Assembly (NCBI RefSeq): GCF_002198095.1
Contig: NZ_NHMK01000031.1
Location: forward strand, 18,501 to 82,500
Direction of reading: 5' to 3'
DNA from: Deinococcus indicus
GTDB taxonomy: Bacteria; Deinococcota; Deinococci; Deinococcales; Deinococcaceae
DNA length: 64,000 nt
The notes beneath the pieces were generated by a model, which saw only the letters and a program-made list of their open reading frames with translations, made no database searches and was not told the origin of the DNA. This document shows positions 40,608 through 50,313 of the stretch, piece by piece. Position 1 is the first letter of the stretch; each line of letters begins with the position of its first letter. The translations under genes were made by a program, and so were the position numbers.

Positions 40608-41018
40608 ATGCCGTGGAAACTGAGTTCGGAATTCACGTTCGACTCCGCACACGTGATCACCGGCTACGACGGCCCGTGCGGGCGGCTACACGGGCACACG
40701 TACCGCGTCCGCATGGAACTCAGCAGTGACCGCCTGCGCCCGAGTGCCCATGTGAAGCGCGCCATCATGGTCGCGGACTTCAAGACCCTCAAATGGGCCA
40801 AGAAGGACGTCGACGCCGGCGGCCTGGACCACGCGTACCTGAACGACCTCCCGGACCTGGGCGACGACACCACCGCCGAGGTCATCGCCGCGTACATCCA
40901 CCGCAAGACGATGGACCGCGTGCGCGCCGACCTGCCCGACGGGGACGACGGCGCCGACCTGCGCCTGCACGTGACGCTGTGGGAAACGCCCGACAGTTCC
41001 TGCGAGTACTGGGAGTGA
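40608..41018 (+). CDS. queD: 6-carboxytetrahydropterin synthase QueD
   Basis: Converts dihydroneopterin triphosphate to 6-carboxytetrahydropterin, first committed step to preQ0. The 136 residues contain the zinc histidines in TFDSAHVI and LHGHTYRV, catalytic Cys in GPCGRLHGH, and LDHAYLND followed by TAEVIAAYI. A 12-residue tail VTLWETPDSSCEYWE is standard. Spacing of 4 nt on both sides places it in the que operon. Confidence 0.95.
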   Translation: MPWKLSSEFTFDSAHVITGYDGPCGRLHGHTYRVRMELSSDRLRPSAHVKRAIMVADFKTLKWAKKDVDAGGLDHAYLNDLPDLGDDTTAEVIAAYIHRKTMDRVRADLPDGDDGADLRLHVTLWETPDSSCEYWE

Positions 41019-41022
41019 GGCC

Positions 41023-41715
41023 GTGAAATACCCGGTGTACGAGCGCTTCTACACCTGGCAGGGCGAGGGAGTTCACCTGGGCCGCGCGGCGTACTTCATC
41101 CGGCTGTACGGCTGCCCGCAGGCCTGCCCGTGGTGCGACAGCGCCGGCACCTGGCACCGTGACTACCGCCCCGACGGCGTGACCCTGATGGGTGCCGATG
41201 AACTGGCCGAGGTGGTACGCGCCGAGAGCCCGGACGGCGCGGTCGTGGTGGTCACGGGGGGCGAGCCGATCCTGTTCGACCTGAACCCCCTGACGGACGC
41301 CCTGCACGCGCTGGGCCGCCGGGTTCACATCGAGACGAGCGGCATCGCACCGCTGCGCGGGGCGCTGGACTGGGTGACGCTGTCGCCCAAACCCTTCGGG
41401 CAGCCCCCGCTGCCAGAGGTCGTGGCGCGGGCGGACGAGGTGAAGATCATCGTCCACGAGCCCGGTGACATCCAGGCCGGGCTGGACACCCTGAGCGGTC
41501 TGCCGCAGGACGCGGTGATCTGGCTTCACCCGGAGTGGAGCCGGGCGCGCGAGCGGGACCTGGGGGTGCTGAACGCGATCACCCAGGCCGTCAAGGAGAA
41601 CCCGCGCCTGCGGGCCGGTTACCAGATGCACAAGCTGTACCGCGCCGACGACCTCGACGCGCACAGCGACAAGCGCCTGATTCCCCTCGGCGGGAACGCG
41701 GCCCTGGGGTACTGA
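41023..41715 (+). CDS. queE: 7-carboxy-7-deazaguanine synthase QueE
   Basis: Radical SAM enzyme forming CDG from 6-carboxytetrahydropterin. The 230 residues have TWQGEGVHLGRAAYFIRLYGCPQACPWCDS: the 4Fe-4S cysteines are CxxxCxxC, and GEG precedes as usual. VVVTGGEPILFDL near 80 is the SAM-binding GGE motif. Start is GTG at 41023, 4 nt after queD. It is followed by a 63-nt gap with a hairpin before queC. Confidence 0.95.
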   Translation: MKYPVYERFYTWQGEGVHLGRAAYFIRLYGCPQACPWCDSAGTWHRDYRPDGVTLMGADELAEVVRAESPDGAVVVVTGGEPILFDLNPLTDALHALGRRVHIETSGIAPLRGALDWVTLSPKPFGQPPLPEVVARADEVKIIVHEPGDIQAGLDTLSGLPQDAVIWLHPEWSRARERDLGVLNAITQAVKENPRLRAGYQMHKLYRADDLDAHSDKRLIPLGGNAALGY

Positions 41716-41725
41716 GCTTCTGGAG

Positions 41726-41746
41726 CCCTCTCCCGTGGGGAGAGGG
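41726..41746 (+). repeat. Perfect 9-bp hairpin between queE and queC
   Basis: CCCTCTCCC-GTG-GGGAGAGGG, followed by a G-rich run and TTCTTTTT (41759-41766). It could be an attenuator or simply a dispersed GC-rich hairpin repeat of a kind common in high-GC genomes. Confidence 0.55.
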
Positions 41747-41778
41747 TGGGGTGAGGGGTTCTTTTTCGGAGGTGGAGT

Positions 41779-42474
41779 ATGACTGAGGGCATGAAGCGGG
41801 CGGTGGTGCTGCTGTCGGGTGGGCTGGATTCGAGCACGGTGCTGGGCATGGCAACGCGGGACGGGTACGCGTGTACGGCGTTGTCGTTCCGGTACGGGCA
41901 GCGGCATACGGTGGAGCTGGAGCGGGCGGCGACGGTCGCGGCGCATTTCGGGGCCGTGCACCGGGTGATCGACATCAACATCGGGTCGTTCGGGGGAAGT
42001 GCGCTGACGGACGAGTCGATGGTGGTGCCGACGGACGGGACGGAAGACGGCGTGATTCCGCCGACATACGTGCCGGGGCGCAACACGGTGTTCATCGCGG
42101 TGGGTCTGAGTCTCGCGGAGGCGATCGACGCCGAGCGGGTGTTCCTGGGGATCAACGCGGTGGATTACAGCGGGTACCCGGACTGCCGCCCGGAGTACCT
42201 GTCGGCGTATCAGACGCTGGCGGACCTGGCGACGAAGGCGGGCCTGGAGGGGCGCGGGGCGGTGCTGACGGCGCCGCTGGCGGAGATGACGAAGGCGGAC
42301 ATCGTGCGCGAGGCGCTGGCGGTGGGCGTGCCGATCGAGGTGACCTGGAGTTGCTATCAGGGGGGCGAGGAACCGTGCGGGGTGTGCGATTCGTGCCGCA
42401 TCCGCGATAGGGCGCTGATCGAGGCGGGCCGCCCGGACCTTGCCACCCGCCACGCCCAGGCACAGCTGGCGTAA
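41779..42474 (+). CDS. queC: 7-cyano-7-deazaguanine synthase QueC
   Basis: Makes preQ0 from CDG, ammonia and ATP. The 231 residues have the PP-loop [10 protein letters not shown] near 15, [23 protein letters not shown] near 122 and the zinc site ending [22 protein letters not shown] at 41779 has GGAGGTGG upstream; the second ATG 12 nt later ([11 protein letters not shown]) is possible. With queF, queD and queE this completes conversion of dihydroneopterin triphosphate to preQ1 apart from GTP cyclohydrolase I. Confidence 0.96.
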   Translation: MTEGMKRAVVLLSGGLDSSTVLGMATRDGYACTALSFRYGQRHTVELERAATVAAHFGAVHRVIDINIGSFGGSALTDESMVVPTDGTEDGVIPPTYVPGRNTVFIAVGLSLAEAIDAERVFLGINAVDYSGYPDCRPEYLSAYQTLADLATKAGLEGRGAVLTAPLAEMTKADIVREALAVGVPIEVTWSCYQGGEEPCGVCDSCRIRDRALIEAGRPDLATRHAQAQLA

Positions 42475-42539
42475 TACACAGTCCCCCCATGCCGCCTCAT
42501 CAGACAATCCGCGCACCGGGGTCTGTTTTAATGGCGGGC

Positions 42540-43610
<1,071 letters not shown>

Positions 43611-43613
43611 CCC

Positions 43614-43997
43614 ATGCCCTTCCAGCCGCTGCCGCAGGATCAGCCGATCTGCACCGTGGAATGCCCCGCGTGCGGGCACCGCTGGCTGGTCTATGAGCAG
43701 CAGCTGGGCCTGCTGGGCTCCTGCCCGGCCTGCGGCGCGGCCCGGCCCCGCTCCATGGGGGGTGTCGCGCCGGACAGCGGGCGGCAGGTGTCGTTCGGGA
43801 GTTTCCGCGACCTGCTGGATGAACCGCGCCTGCTGACCCTTATCGAGGAAACGCTGGGCCTGCGTCCGCTGGACGGCGCACGCTTCGTGGACGCCCAGGG
43901 CCGCGAGGTGCCGCTGGAGGACATCCATTTCACCCTCCAGGGGAACGCAGAGTGGCAGGCTCAGGTCTACAACTTCTACATGAACCACGTCCGCTGA
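43614..43997 (+). CDS. Hypothetical zinc-ribbon protein
   Basis: A 127-residue protein not recognised. Residues 13-45 form a zinc ribbon: CTVECPACGHRW then CPACGAARP (two CPxCG knuckles). The remaining 80 residues are alpha/beta and acidic (FRDLLDEPRLLTLIEETLGL), without a known motif. It starts 3 nt after the aguA stop, so it is probably in the same transcript. A link to agmatine metabolism cannot be argued from sequence. Confidence 0.7.
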   Translation: MPFQPLPQDQPICTVECPACGHRWLVYEQQLGLLGSCPACGAARPRSMGGVAPDSGRQVSFGSFRDLLDEPRLLTLIEETLGLRPLDGARFVDAQGREVPLEDIHFTLQGNAEWQAQVYNFYMNHVR

Positions 43998-44019
43998 CCG
44001 CGCGTGCCAGAGTGACGGC

Positions 44020-45135
44020 GTGACTGACCTTGACCTGGGCGGCGGGTACGTGGCCCGCCCGATCTCGCTGGAGGCCTACCGGGAGGCGTGCGCGCGGCTG
44101 GAGGACCGGATCTTCGGCGGGAACTCGCTGTACGCCTTCGACCCGCCGGTGCGCCCGGCCCCGCCGGTCGGCGACTCTTGGAACTGGGGCGTGTACCACG
44201 GCGCGGAATTGATCGGCTGGCATCACGCGCACGCGCTGGACGGGCGGACGGTGTACATGGCCGACACGGGCCTGCTACCGGAGCATCAGGGGCGCGGGGT
44301 GTACTCGCGGTTGCTGCCGCACCTGCTGGCCGCCTTCCGCACAGCCGGGTTCACGCTGGTGCAGAGCCACCACCGCGCGACGAACAACGCCGTGATCGTC
44401 CCGAAGCTCCGCGCCGGGTTTCACCTTCAGGGCCTGAATGCCTACGAGGGCGGGGTGAATGCCGCGCTGACCCTCAGCCTGGATGGGACGTACGGGCAGG
44501 CGATGCACGTCCGCAGCGGCCTGCGCGCGCCATCAGGCGAGGCGGCGCGGCGACTGGGCGTCCCGGACGAAGCGCTGCCCGGTCTGGCCGACGCGCCCAG
44601 CCTCCCCCTCCCGGCAGACGCGGAGGCGGGCGTGGATCTGGGCGGCGGGTACACGCTGCACCGCGTGCCGACCGCCACGTACCGCGAGGTGTACGCGCAG
44701 CTGGAGGCCAGCGCCTACGAGACGGACTCGTTCGACTGGGGCGAGCGTAAACCCGCCCCCGCACCGCACGGCCCGCTGTGGAGCTGGCTGATCAGCCACG
44801 CGGGGCGGGTGGCCGGGTGGCAGGCCAGCCGCGCCTGGGACACCCGCACGGCGTACATGGTGAACACGGCGCTGCTGCCTGCCCACCGGGGGCGGGGCGT
44901 GTACACGCGGCTGCTGCCCGTGGTACTGGACGCCCTGCACGGCGAGGGCTACGCGCTGGTCCGCAGCCACCACCACCTGACGAACAACGCGGTGATCGTC
45001 CCGAAGCTCCGCGCGGGCTTCCGCTTTCAGGGCGTACAGATCAATGGACACGGCGTGATGGCCGTCCTGCTGCTCAGCTTCGATCCGGCGTACGCGGCGT
45101 ACATGGACCGCCGCAGCGGCCTGACCCGCCTTTAG
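44020..45135 (+). CDS. Tandem GNAT acetyltransferase, two homologous halves
   Basis: A 371-residue protein made of two GNAT-like halves (about 1-175 and 205-371). Each begins DLGGGY, holds the CoA-binding LLPEHQGRGVYSRLLP or LLPAHRGRGVYTRLLP, and ends with ATNNAVIVPKLRAGF or LTNNAVIVPKLRAGF. This points to an internal gene duplication. Substrate unknown. GTG at 44020 has CAGAGT 6 nt upstream, consistent with a leaderless mRNA. A hairpin follows the stop. Confidence 0.88.
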   Translation: MTDLDLGGGYVARPISLEAYREACARLEDRIFGGNSLYAFDPPVRPAPPVGDSWNWGVYHGAELIGWHHAHALDGRTVYMADTGLLPEHQGRGVYSRLLPHLLAAFRTAGFTLVQSHHRATNNAVIVPKLRAGFHLQGLNAYEGGVNAALTLSLDGTYGQAMHVRSGLRAPSGEAARRLGVPDEALPGLADAPSLPLPADAEAGVDLGGGYTLHRVPTATYREVYAQLEASAYETDSFDWGERKPAPAPHGPLWSWLISHAGRVAGWQASRAWDTRTAYMVNTALLPAHRGRGVYTRLLPVVLDALHGEGYALVRSHHHLTNNAVIVPKLRAGFRFQGVQINGHGVMAVLLLSFDPAYAAYMDRRSGLTRL

Positions 45136-45145
45136 TCACAGCGGT

Positions 45146-45184
45146 TTTCAGGGGTGTCGAGGGGTTCCCTCAGCACCCCTGAAA
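45146..45184 (+). terminator. 11-bp perfect stem-loop after the GNAT gene
   Basis: TTTCAGGGGTG (45146-45156) pairs with CACCCCTGAAA (45174-45184); the loop contains GGGG/CCC. Probable terminator although a T-run is absent. Confidence 0.6.
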
Positions 45185-45210
45185 CGAGCAGAGCGAGAAA
45201 CCGTTCACAC

Positions 45211-45273
45211 CAGCGGTTGGAAGTGGAATTGAAGGGCCAACAGCACGCCCTTCAATTCCACTTCCAACCGCTG
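45211..45273. repeat. 27-bp perfect inverted repeat, 9-nt loop
   Basis: Arms 45211-45237 and 45247-45273 are exact reverse complements. It is AT-richer than its surroundings (GGAAGTGGAATTGAAGGG) and ends 2 nt before the interspersed repeat copy F. Such perfection suggests a recent insertion or a mobile palindromic element; no coding capacity. Confidence 0.9.
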
Positions 45274-45275
45274 TC

Positions 45276-45410
45276 ATACGGATTCCGTTTATTTCGTTGA
45301 CAGATCGGAAGACCACCGATCTGCCAACTCCACGTCCGGAATCCGTTTCTCTCCTACTCGCATCCGCTCGGATTGAACGGCTTTATAAGCCATTCAATCG
45401 GAGTCCGTAT
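45276..45410 (-). repeat. Interspersed palindromic repeat, copy F (short form)
   Basis: Reverse orientation: ATACGGATTCCGTTTATTTCG at the low end, CAGATCGG/CCGATCTG stem with compensating changes, CTCCACGTCCGG core, TTGAACGGCTTTATAAGCC...TTCAA stem, and CGGAGTCCGTAT at the high end. The stem arms differ from other copies but still pair, implying selection for structure. Its high end lies inside the VOC gene. Confidence 0.92.
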
Positions 45411-46287
45411 CAGTCGGCACCGGGCGGAACACGAACACATGCCCTTCGGGATCGCGCACGGCGAGGCGACCGGCGTCAGTGACGCAGGGCAGTCCCTCGG
45501 CCTGCACGCGGGCGGCGACGGCGGGCACGTCGGCGTAGAACTCCAGCAGGGCGTGGTCGCCGCCCAGCATGTCGGCCAGTCCTACCTGCGGGTCCCAGGC
45601 GTACAGCCAGCGGTGTGGGGTGCCGTTCCCGTCGGGTTCCGGCCAGGGGCCCAGCGTGAACTGAGCGAAGTCGCGGTCGTCCTGCTCCTTGGCGAACGCG
45701 AAACCGTAGGCGCGGGGCAGCCGTTCCTTCATGGCTGGGTAGTCACCGAAGGCGATGGCTGCCTCGCGCAGGCCCAGGACCGGCAGCGCGTGCGGGTCGG
45801 GCGCCAGCGGGTGGTCGGGGACCGGGCAGTGCGGCTGGCGCGGGTCGTGGCGGTTCACGGTCCGCAGTTCCAGTCCGTGCCCGAACGGATCGAAGAAGTA
45901 CAGGGTGGGGTCCGGGGCGTCCGGGGTACCCAGGTCGATCTCCTGCCAGGGCAGGGCGTGGGCGTCCAGCAGGGTCCGGCAGCGGGGCAGGTCCTCTGGC
46001 CGCACCTGGAACGCGAGGTGCAGGTGCCCCGCGCCGCGCGCCCGCAGCGGTGCCAGCCACGGGTCGTTCGGCTGGCGCGTGACGGGCTGCCACAGCGTCA
46101 GGGTCTGGGAGGCGTTCACGCCGAGGCGGGCGGTGCGGCGGTCCTCGTCCAGGTGTTGCAGGGGCAGGCCCAGCACCTGCGCGTAGAAGCGCACGCCACG
46201 CTCCAGGTGGTTGACCTCCAGGGTCACGCCCGCGAGGTCCAGGATCGGGGAGGGGCCGCCGGGAGCGGGCCGGGTGCTGAGGGTCAT
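45394..46287 (-). CDS. VOC-superfamily protein, two modules
   Basis: A 297-residue glyoxalase/dioxygenase-type protein with a first VOC module at about 15-145 (VTLEVNHLERGVRFYAQVLGLPL, GHLHLAFQV, YFFDPFGHGLELRTVN) and a second at about 165-290 (HALLEFYADV, VRDPEGHVFVFRPV). Metal ligands are probably the His and Glu in these segments. Reaction unknown. The last codons, TDTDSD and the TGA, lie in the terminal inverted repeat of copy F, so the natural C-terminus was replaced. ATG at 46287 has TACGCT 6 nt upstream. Confidence 0.85.
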   Translation of the reverse strand: MTLSTRPAPGGPSPILDLAGVTLEVNHLERGVRFYAQVLGLPLQHLDEDRRTARLGVNASQTLTLWQPVTRQPNDPWLAPLRARGAGHLHLAFQVRPEDLPRCRTLLDAHALPWQEIDLGTPDAPDPTLYFFDPFGHGLELRTVNRHDPRQPHCPVPDHPLAPDPHALPVLGLREAAIAFGDYPAMKERLPRAYGFAFAKEQDDRDFAQFTLGPWPEPDGNGTPHRWLYAWDPQVGLADMLGGDHALLEFYADVPAVAARVQAEGLPCVTDAGRLAVRDPEGHVFVFRPVPTDTDSD

Positions 46288-46293
46288 GCCCCG

Positions 46294-46299
46294 AGCGTA
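46294..46299 (-). promoter_or_regulatory. -10 box TACGCT for the VOC gene
   Basis: Six nucleotides before the ATG at 46287 on the minus strand; leaderless arrangement. Confidence 0.45.
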
Positions 46300-46367
46300 G
46301 GCAGGGGCGGCGGGCGGTGGGTGGGGCGGCCCTTGGGCATCCGGTCACACAGCGGCCCGGCCCTGCT

Positions 46368-47030
46368 TCAGGCGCGGCGGGCGGGGCGGTTCCTGGCGCG
46401 TTTGATGGTCGCCACGCCCGCTCCGTCGCGCAGGACGGTCACGTACAGGTCCCACCACGCGCGGGCCTGTGCGGGGTCGCGGGTCAGGTTCTCGAAGCGG
46501 TAGTACGCGGCCTCGCCGGTCGGGAGGACGAAGGTGGGCGTGCCGAACACGCCGATCTCGGCGGCATCCTGCAGGTCGGCGCGCAGCGTGGCGCGCAGGC
46601 CCGCGTCGTCGCTCAGGTCGGCGGCGAAGCGTTCCGGGTCCAGCGCGGCCTGCACGGCGGCCGCCTGGATGGTGCCTTCCGTCAGGGGCTGGCCGTGTTC
46701 GTGGCGGGCGCGGAACAGCGCCAGCGAGAACGCCCAGGCGGCGTCCTCACCCTGGCGGGCGGCGGCCTGCGCGGCCAGGAACGCGGCGAGGCTGCCCTGC
46801 TGGTACTCGCTGCCCTCACCGGCCGGCTGATCGGTCAGCCACCACGTGGGGGTCGCCTGCCCGGCGTTGTCAGCGTGGTTGCCCTGCACGAGCGAGAAGT
46901 GCCGCAGCGTGAACGCCTCGCCCCCGGCGCGCAGCACGGCGGCGAGTTCCACGCCGCGCCACGCGTAGGGGCACAGGAAGTCGATGAATACGTCGGTTGC
47001 CTGGGGGACGGCTGTCTGGGTATCGGTCAT
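46368..47030 (-). CDS. DsbA/FrnE-family thioredoxin-fold protein with single active-site Cys
   Basis: A 220-residue thioredoxin-fold protein with helical insertion, like FrnE and 2-hydroxychromene-2-carboxylate isomerase. The active-site motif is FIDFLCPYAWRG: one Cys followed by Pro-Tyr-Ala, not CxxC. The conserved cis-Pro region is FGTPTFVLP near 168. No signal peptide, so cytosolic. A CxxA site favours isomerase- or glutathione-transferase-like chemistry rather than dithiol exchange. ATG at 47030 is chosen since TAGCTT lies 7 nt upstream; the in-frame ATG at 47039 sits inside that spacer. Confidence 0.82.
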   Translation of the reverse strand: MTDTQTAVPQATDVFIDFLCPYAWRGVELAAVLRAGGEAFTLRHFSLVQGNHADNAGQATPTWWLTDQPAGEGSEYQQGSLAAFLAAQAAARQGEDAAWAFSLALFRARHEHGQPLTEGTIQAAAVQAALDPERFAADLSDDAGLRATLRADLQDAAEIGVFGTPTFVLPTGEAAYYRFENLTRDPAQARAWWDLYVTVLRDGAGVATIKRARNRPARRA

Positions 47031-47067
47031 GCCCGGCAAGCTACACCGGCCGGGCTAGGCGTGAAGG

Positions 47068-48510
47068 TCAGCTGGGCTGCTTTGCGCCCAGACGCGCCGC
47101 GATGAAGTCCTTGAGGGTCTGCACGTCGTTCGGCAGGACCTCGAAGCGTTTCGGGGCGTTCTCGATGCCCGCGAAGCGCTCGGGGCGCTCGGGCAGGCGG
47201 CCCACTGCCTCCTGCACGGTCTCCTCGAACTTGGCGGGCAGGGCGGTCTCCAGGCAGACCATCGGCACGCCGGGGCGGCGGTGGCGCTCGCCGACGAGGA
47301 CGCCGTCGGCGGTGTGCGGGTCGATCAGGCGGCCGTGCTCGCGGTCCACGCGGCGGATGGTGTTCAGGCGGTCCGCATGGGTACTGCGCCCGGATTTCAG
47401 GCCGCTGGCCTGCACGGCGTCCCAGTGGGCGGTGCCGCGCAGGTCCACCGGGCGGCCCTCACCGACGTCCTGCCACCAGCCGTGCGTCTGCGGGGCGTCG
47501 CTGCCGGTGATCAGATACAGGTAGCGTTCGAAGTTGCTGGCCTTGCCGATGTCCATGCTGGGGCTGCTGGTGACCGCGACCCGTTCGGCGGGCCGGACGT
47601 GATACACGCCCCCCGTGAAGAAGTCGTTCAGGACGTCGTTCTCGTTCGTGGCGACGATCAGCTGCCCGACCGGCAGGCCCATGCTGCGGGCGAGGTACCC
47701 GGCGAACACGTTCCCGAAGTTCCCGGACGGCACACTGAAATCCGCCTCTGCCCCTTCGGGCAGGTTCAGGGTCAGGTACGCGCGGAAGTAGTACACGGCC
47801 TGCGCCAGCACCCGCGCCCAGTTGATGGAGTTCACCGCCCCGATCTCGAAGCGGGCCTTGAAGTCGGCGTCGGCGTTCACGGCCTTCACGAGGTCCTGGC
47901 AGTCGTCGAACACGCCCTGAAGGGCCACGTTGAAGATGTTGTCGTCGTGCAGGCTGAACATCTGCGCCTGCTGGAAGGCGCTCATGCGGCCGTGCGGGGA
48001 GAGCATGAACACGTTCACGCGGGCCTTGCCGAGCATGGCGTACTCGGCGGCCGAGCCGGTGTCGCCGCTGGTGGCGCCCAGGATGTTCAGCCGCTCGTCG
48101 CGCGCCTCCAGCACGTACTCGAACACGTGGCCCAGGAACTGCATGGCCATGTCCTTGAACGCCAGCGAGGGTCCGTTCGACAGTTCCAGCAGGAACAGGC
48201 CGCCCCCGTCCGGTCCCGCCTCGCCCAGGGGGGTCAGGGGCGTGATCGCCTCGCTGTGGAACGCCTCTGGCGTGTACGTGGCGCGCAGCAGGCGGCGCAG
48301 GTCGTCTTCGGGAATGTCGCTGATGAAGGGCCGCATGACCTCGAAAGCGAGGTCGGCGTAGCTCAGGTCGCGCCACGCCCCGATCTGCGCGGGCGTGAAG
48401 GTCGGAATGCGCTGGGGCATGGCCAGTCCGCCGTCCGGGGCGAGTCCCGAGAGCAGCACGTCCGAGAAGCTTCCCAGGTCCTGCAGGCCGCGCGTGGAAA
48501 CGTACTTCAT
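47068..48510 (-). CDS. thrC: Threonine synthase
   Basis: PLP enzyme converting O-phosphohomoserine to threonine. The 480 residues start KYVSTRGLQDLGSFSDVLLSGLAPDGGLAMP, the long-type thrC N-terminus. The PLP lysine is in GPSLAFKDMAMQFLG near 115, and ATSGDTGSAA near 146 binds the phosphate. SVPSGNFGNVFAGYLARSMGLP near 245 is another family block. ATG at 48510 has TAGAGT 6 nt upstream, so a leaderless mRNA is expected. No other threonine-pathway gene is adjacent. Confidence 0.95.
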   Translation of the reverse strand: MKYVSTRGLQDLGSFSDVLLSGLAPDGGLAMPQRIPTFTPAQIGAWRDLSYADLAFEVMRPFISDIPEDDLRRLLRATYTPEAFHSEAITPLTPLGEAGPDGGGLFLLELSNGPSLAFKDMAMQFLGHVFEYVLEARDERLNILGATSGDTGSAAEYAMLGKARVNVFMLSPHGRMSAFQQAQMFSLHDDNIFNVALQGVFDDCQDLVKAVNADADFKARFEIGAVNSINWARVLAQAVYYFRAYLTLNLPEGAEADFSVPSGNFGNVFAGYLARSMGLPVGQLIVATNENDVLNDFFTGGVYHVRPAERVAVTSSPSMDIGKASNFERYLYLITGSDAPQTHGWWQDVGEGRPVDLRGTAHWDAVQASGLKSGRSTHADRLNTIRRVDREHGRLIDPHTADGVLVGERHRRPGVPMVCLETALPAKFEETVQEAVGRLPERPERFAGIENAPKRFEVLPNDVQTLKDFIAARLGAKQPS

Positions 48511-48516
48511 ACGGTC

Positions 48517-48522
48517 ACTCTA
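48517..48522 (-). promoter_or_regulatory. -10 box TAGAGT for thrC
   Basis: Six nucleotides before the thrC ATG on the minus strand. Confidence 0.45.
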
Positions 48523-48625
48523 AAGGCCGCCCGCGCCCCGGACGGCGCCGGGGGCTAGCCAGACCGGGGCCGGCCCTCACCCTTCCCTGAAGGCGGGGCG
48601 CACCATCCTCACCCCCCCCATCCGG

Positions 48626-48631
48626 TAGCGT
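48626..48631 (+). promoter_or_regulatory. -10 box TAGCGT for aguB
   Basis: Six nucleotides before the aguB ATG at 48638. Confidence 0.4.
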
Positions 48632-48637
48632 GGGGGC

Positions 48638-49528
<891 letters not shown>

Positions 49529-49583
49529 GTCAGGTGTGGGGAGTGGGCAGTGGATCGGTGTTCCCGCCTCCCCTTCCCGCTCT

Positions 49584-50231
49584 CTACTCGCCGGTATCGG
49601 GCGCGAGGTTCACGCGGTACAGGTGCGGGTGCGGGCCGCCCCGCGCGGCGTAGCGGGCCAGCAGGTCGTGCAGGTCGCGTTGCAGGGCCTTGGCGTCCTC
49701 GCGGGTCAGGTGCAGCACGCCCCAGTCGACGGTCAGGGCGGGCGCCTCCGGGCGCAGCAGGTCGTCCATATCGAAATGCTCGGCGGTGGGCGTGACGTCC
49801 ATGACCACGCCGCCCGCGTGGCGGTACAGGCGCACGGCGATGTCCTCCTCGCGGCGGACCAGCGGCACGCCGGCCTGCACGACCGCCTGCCGGAACCGGT
49901 CGCTGAAGGCGTCCTCGTGCAGCGAGATCAGCGCCTCCAGGCTGCCCAGCGACGTGAGGTGGTACGGGATCAGCAGGGCGTCGCTGACGGCCCGGTAGTG
50001 CCGCAGCGGGCGCCCCCGGCGGCGTTCGAGGCGCGTGACGCGGATCAGTCCGGCCTCCAGCAGGCGGCCCAGACGGTGGTGCGCGGCGTTCAGCGCCTGC
50101 CCGGCGGCGGCAGCCAGCGGGGCGGCAGTCCACTCGCGGGTCATCAGGAGGCGCAGCAGGTCGGTGTACGCGGGGTTCAGGGCCAGCCGCGCGGCGTGCG
50201 GGTATTCCAGGCGCGTCCAGGCGGGCGGCAT
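49584..50231 (-). CDS. Winged-HTH (ArsR-like) transcriptional regulator
   Basis: A 215-residue regulator. Residues about 18-80 are a winged helix (NPAYTDLLRLLMTREWTAAPLAAAAGQALNAAHHRLGRLLEAGLIRV, wing RRRGRPLRHYRAV). The remaining 130 residues form an unrecognised alpha/beta domain, possibly ligand binding (VVMDVTPTAEHFDMDDLL). It is divergent from the P450 gene with an 82-nt shared region that contains a 10-bp inverted repeat, so it probably controls the P450 and itself. Similar longer HTH proteins without a metal-site Cys pair are common in Deinococcus. Confidence 0.83.
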   Translation of the reverse strand: MPPAWTRLEYPHAARLALNPAYTDLLRLLMTREWTAAPLAAAAGQALNAAHHRLGRLLEAGLIRVTRLERRRGRPLRHYRAVSDALLIPYHLTSLGSLEALISLHEDAFSDRFRQAVVQAGVPLVRREEDIAVRLYRHAGGVVMDVTPTAEHFDMDDLLRPEAPALTVDWGVLHLTREDAKALQRDLHDLLARYAARGGPHPHLYRVNLAPDTGE

Positions 50232-50260
50232 GCCCGCAGCGTACCGCAGCGGCCGTCACA

Positions 50261-50294
50261 TCTACTCGACGCGGGTGCTTGAGGGTCGAGTAGA
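50261..50294. promoter_or_regulatory. Candidate operator between the HTH regulator and the P450
   Basis: Perfect 10-bp inverted repeat TCTACTCGAC (50261-50270) / GTCGAGTAGA (50285-50294), 14-nt centre. It lies 20 nt before the P450 ATG and 30 nt from the regulator start, positioned to block both. Confidence 0.7.
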
Positions 50295-50313
50295 CCGGAG
50301 CGCACGCTGGGGC

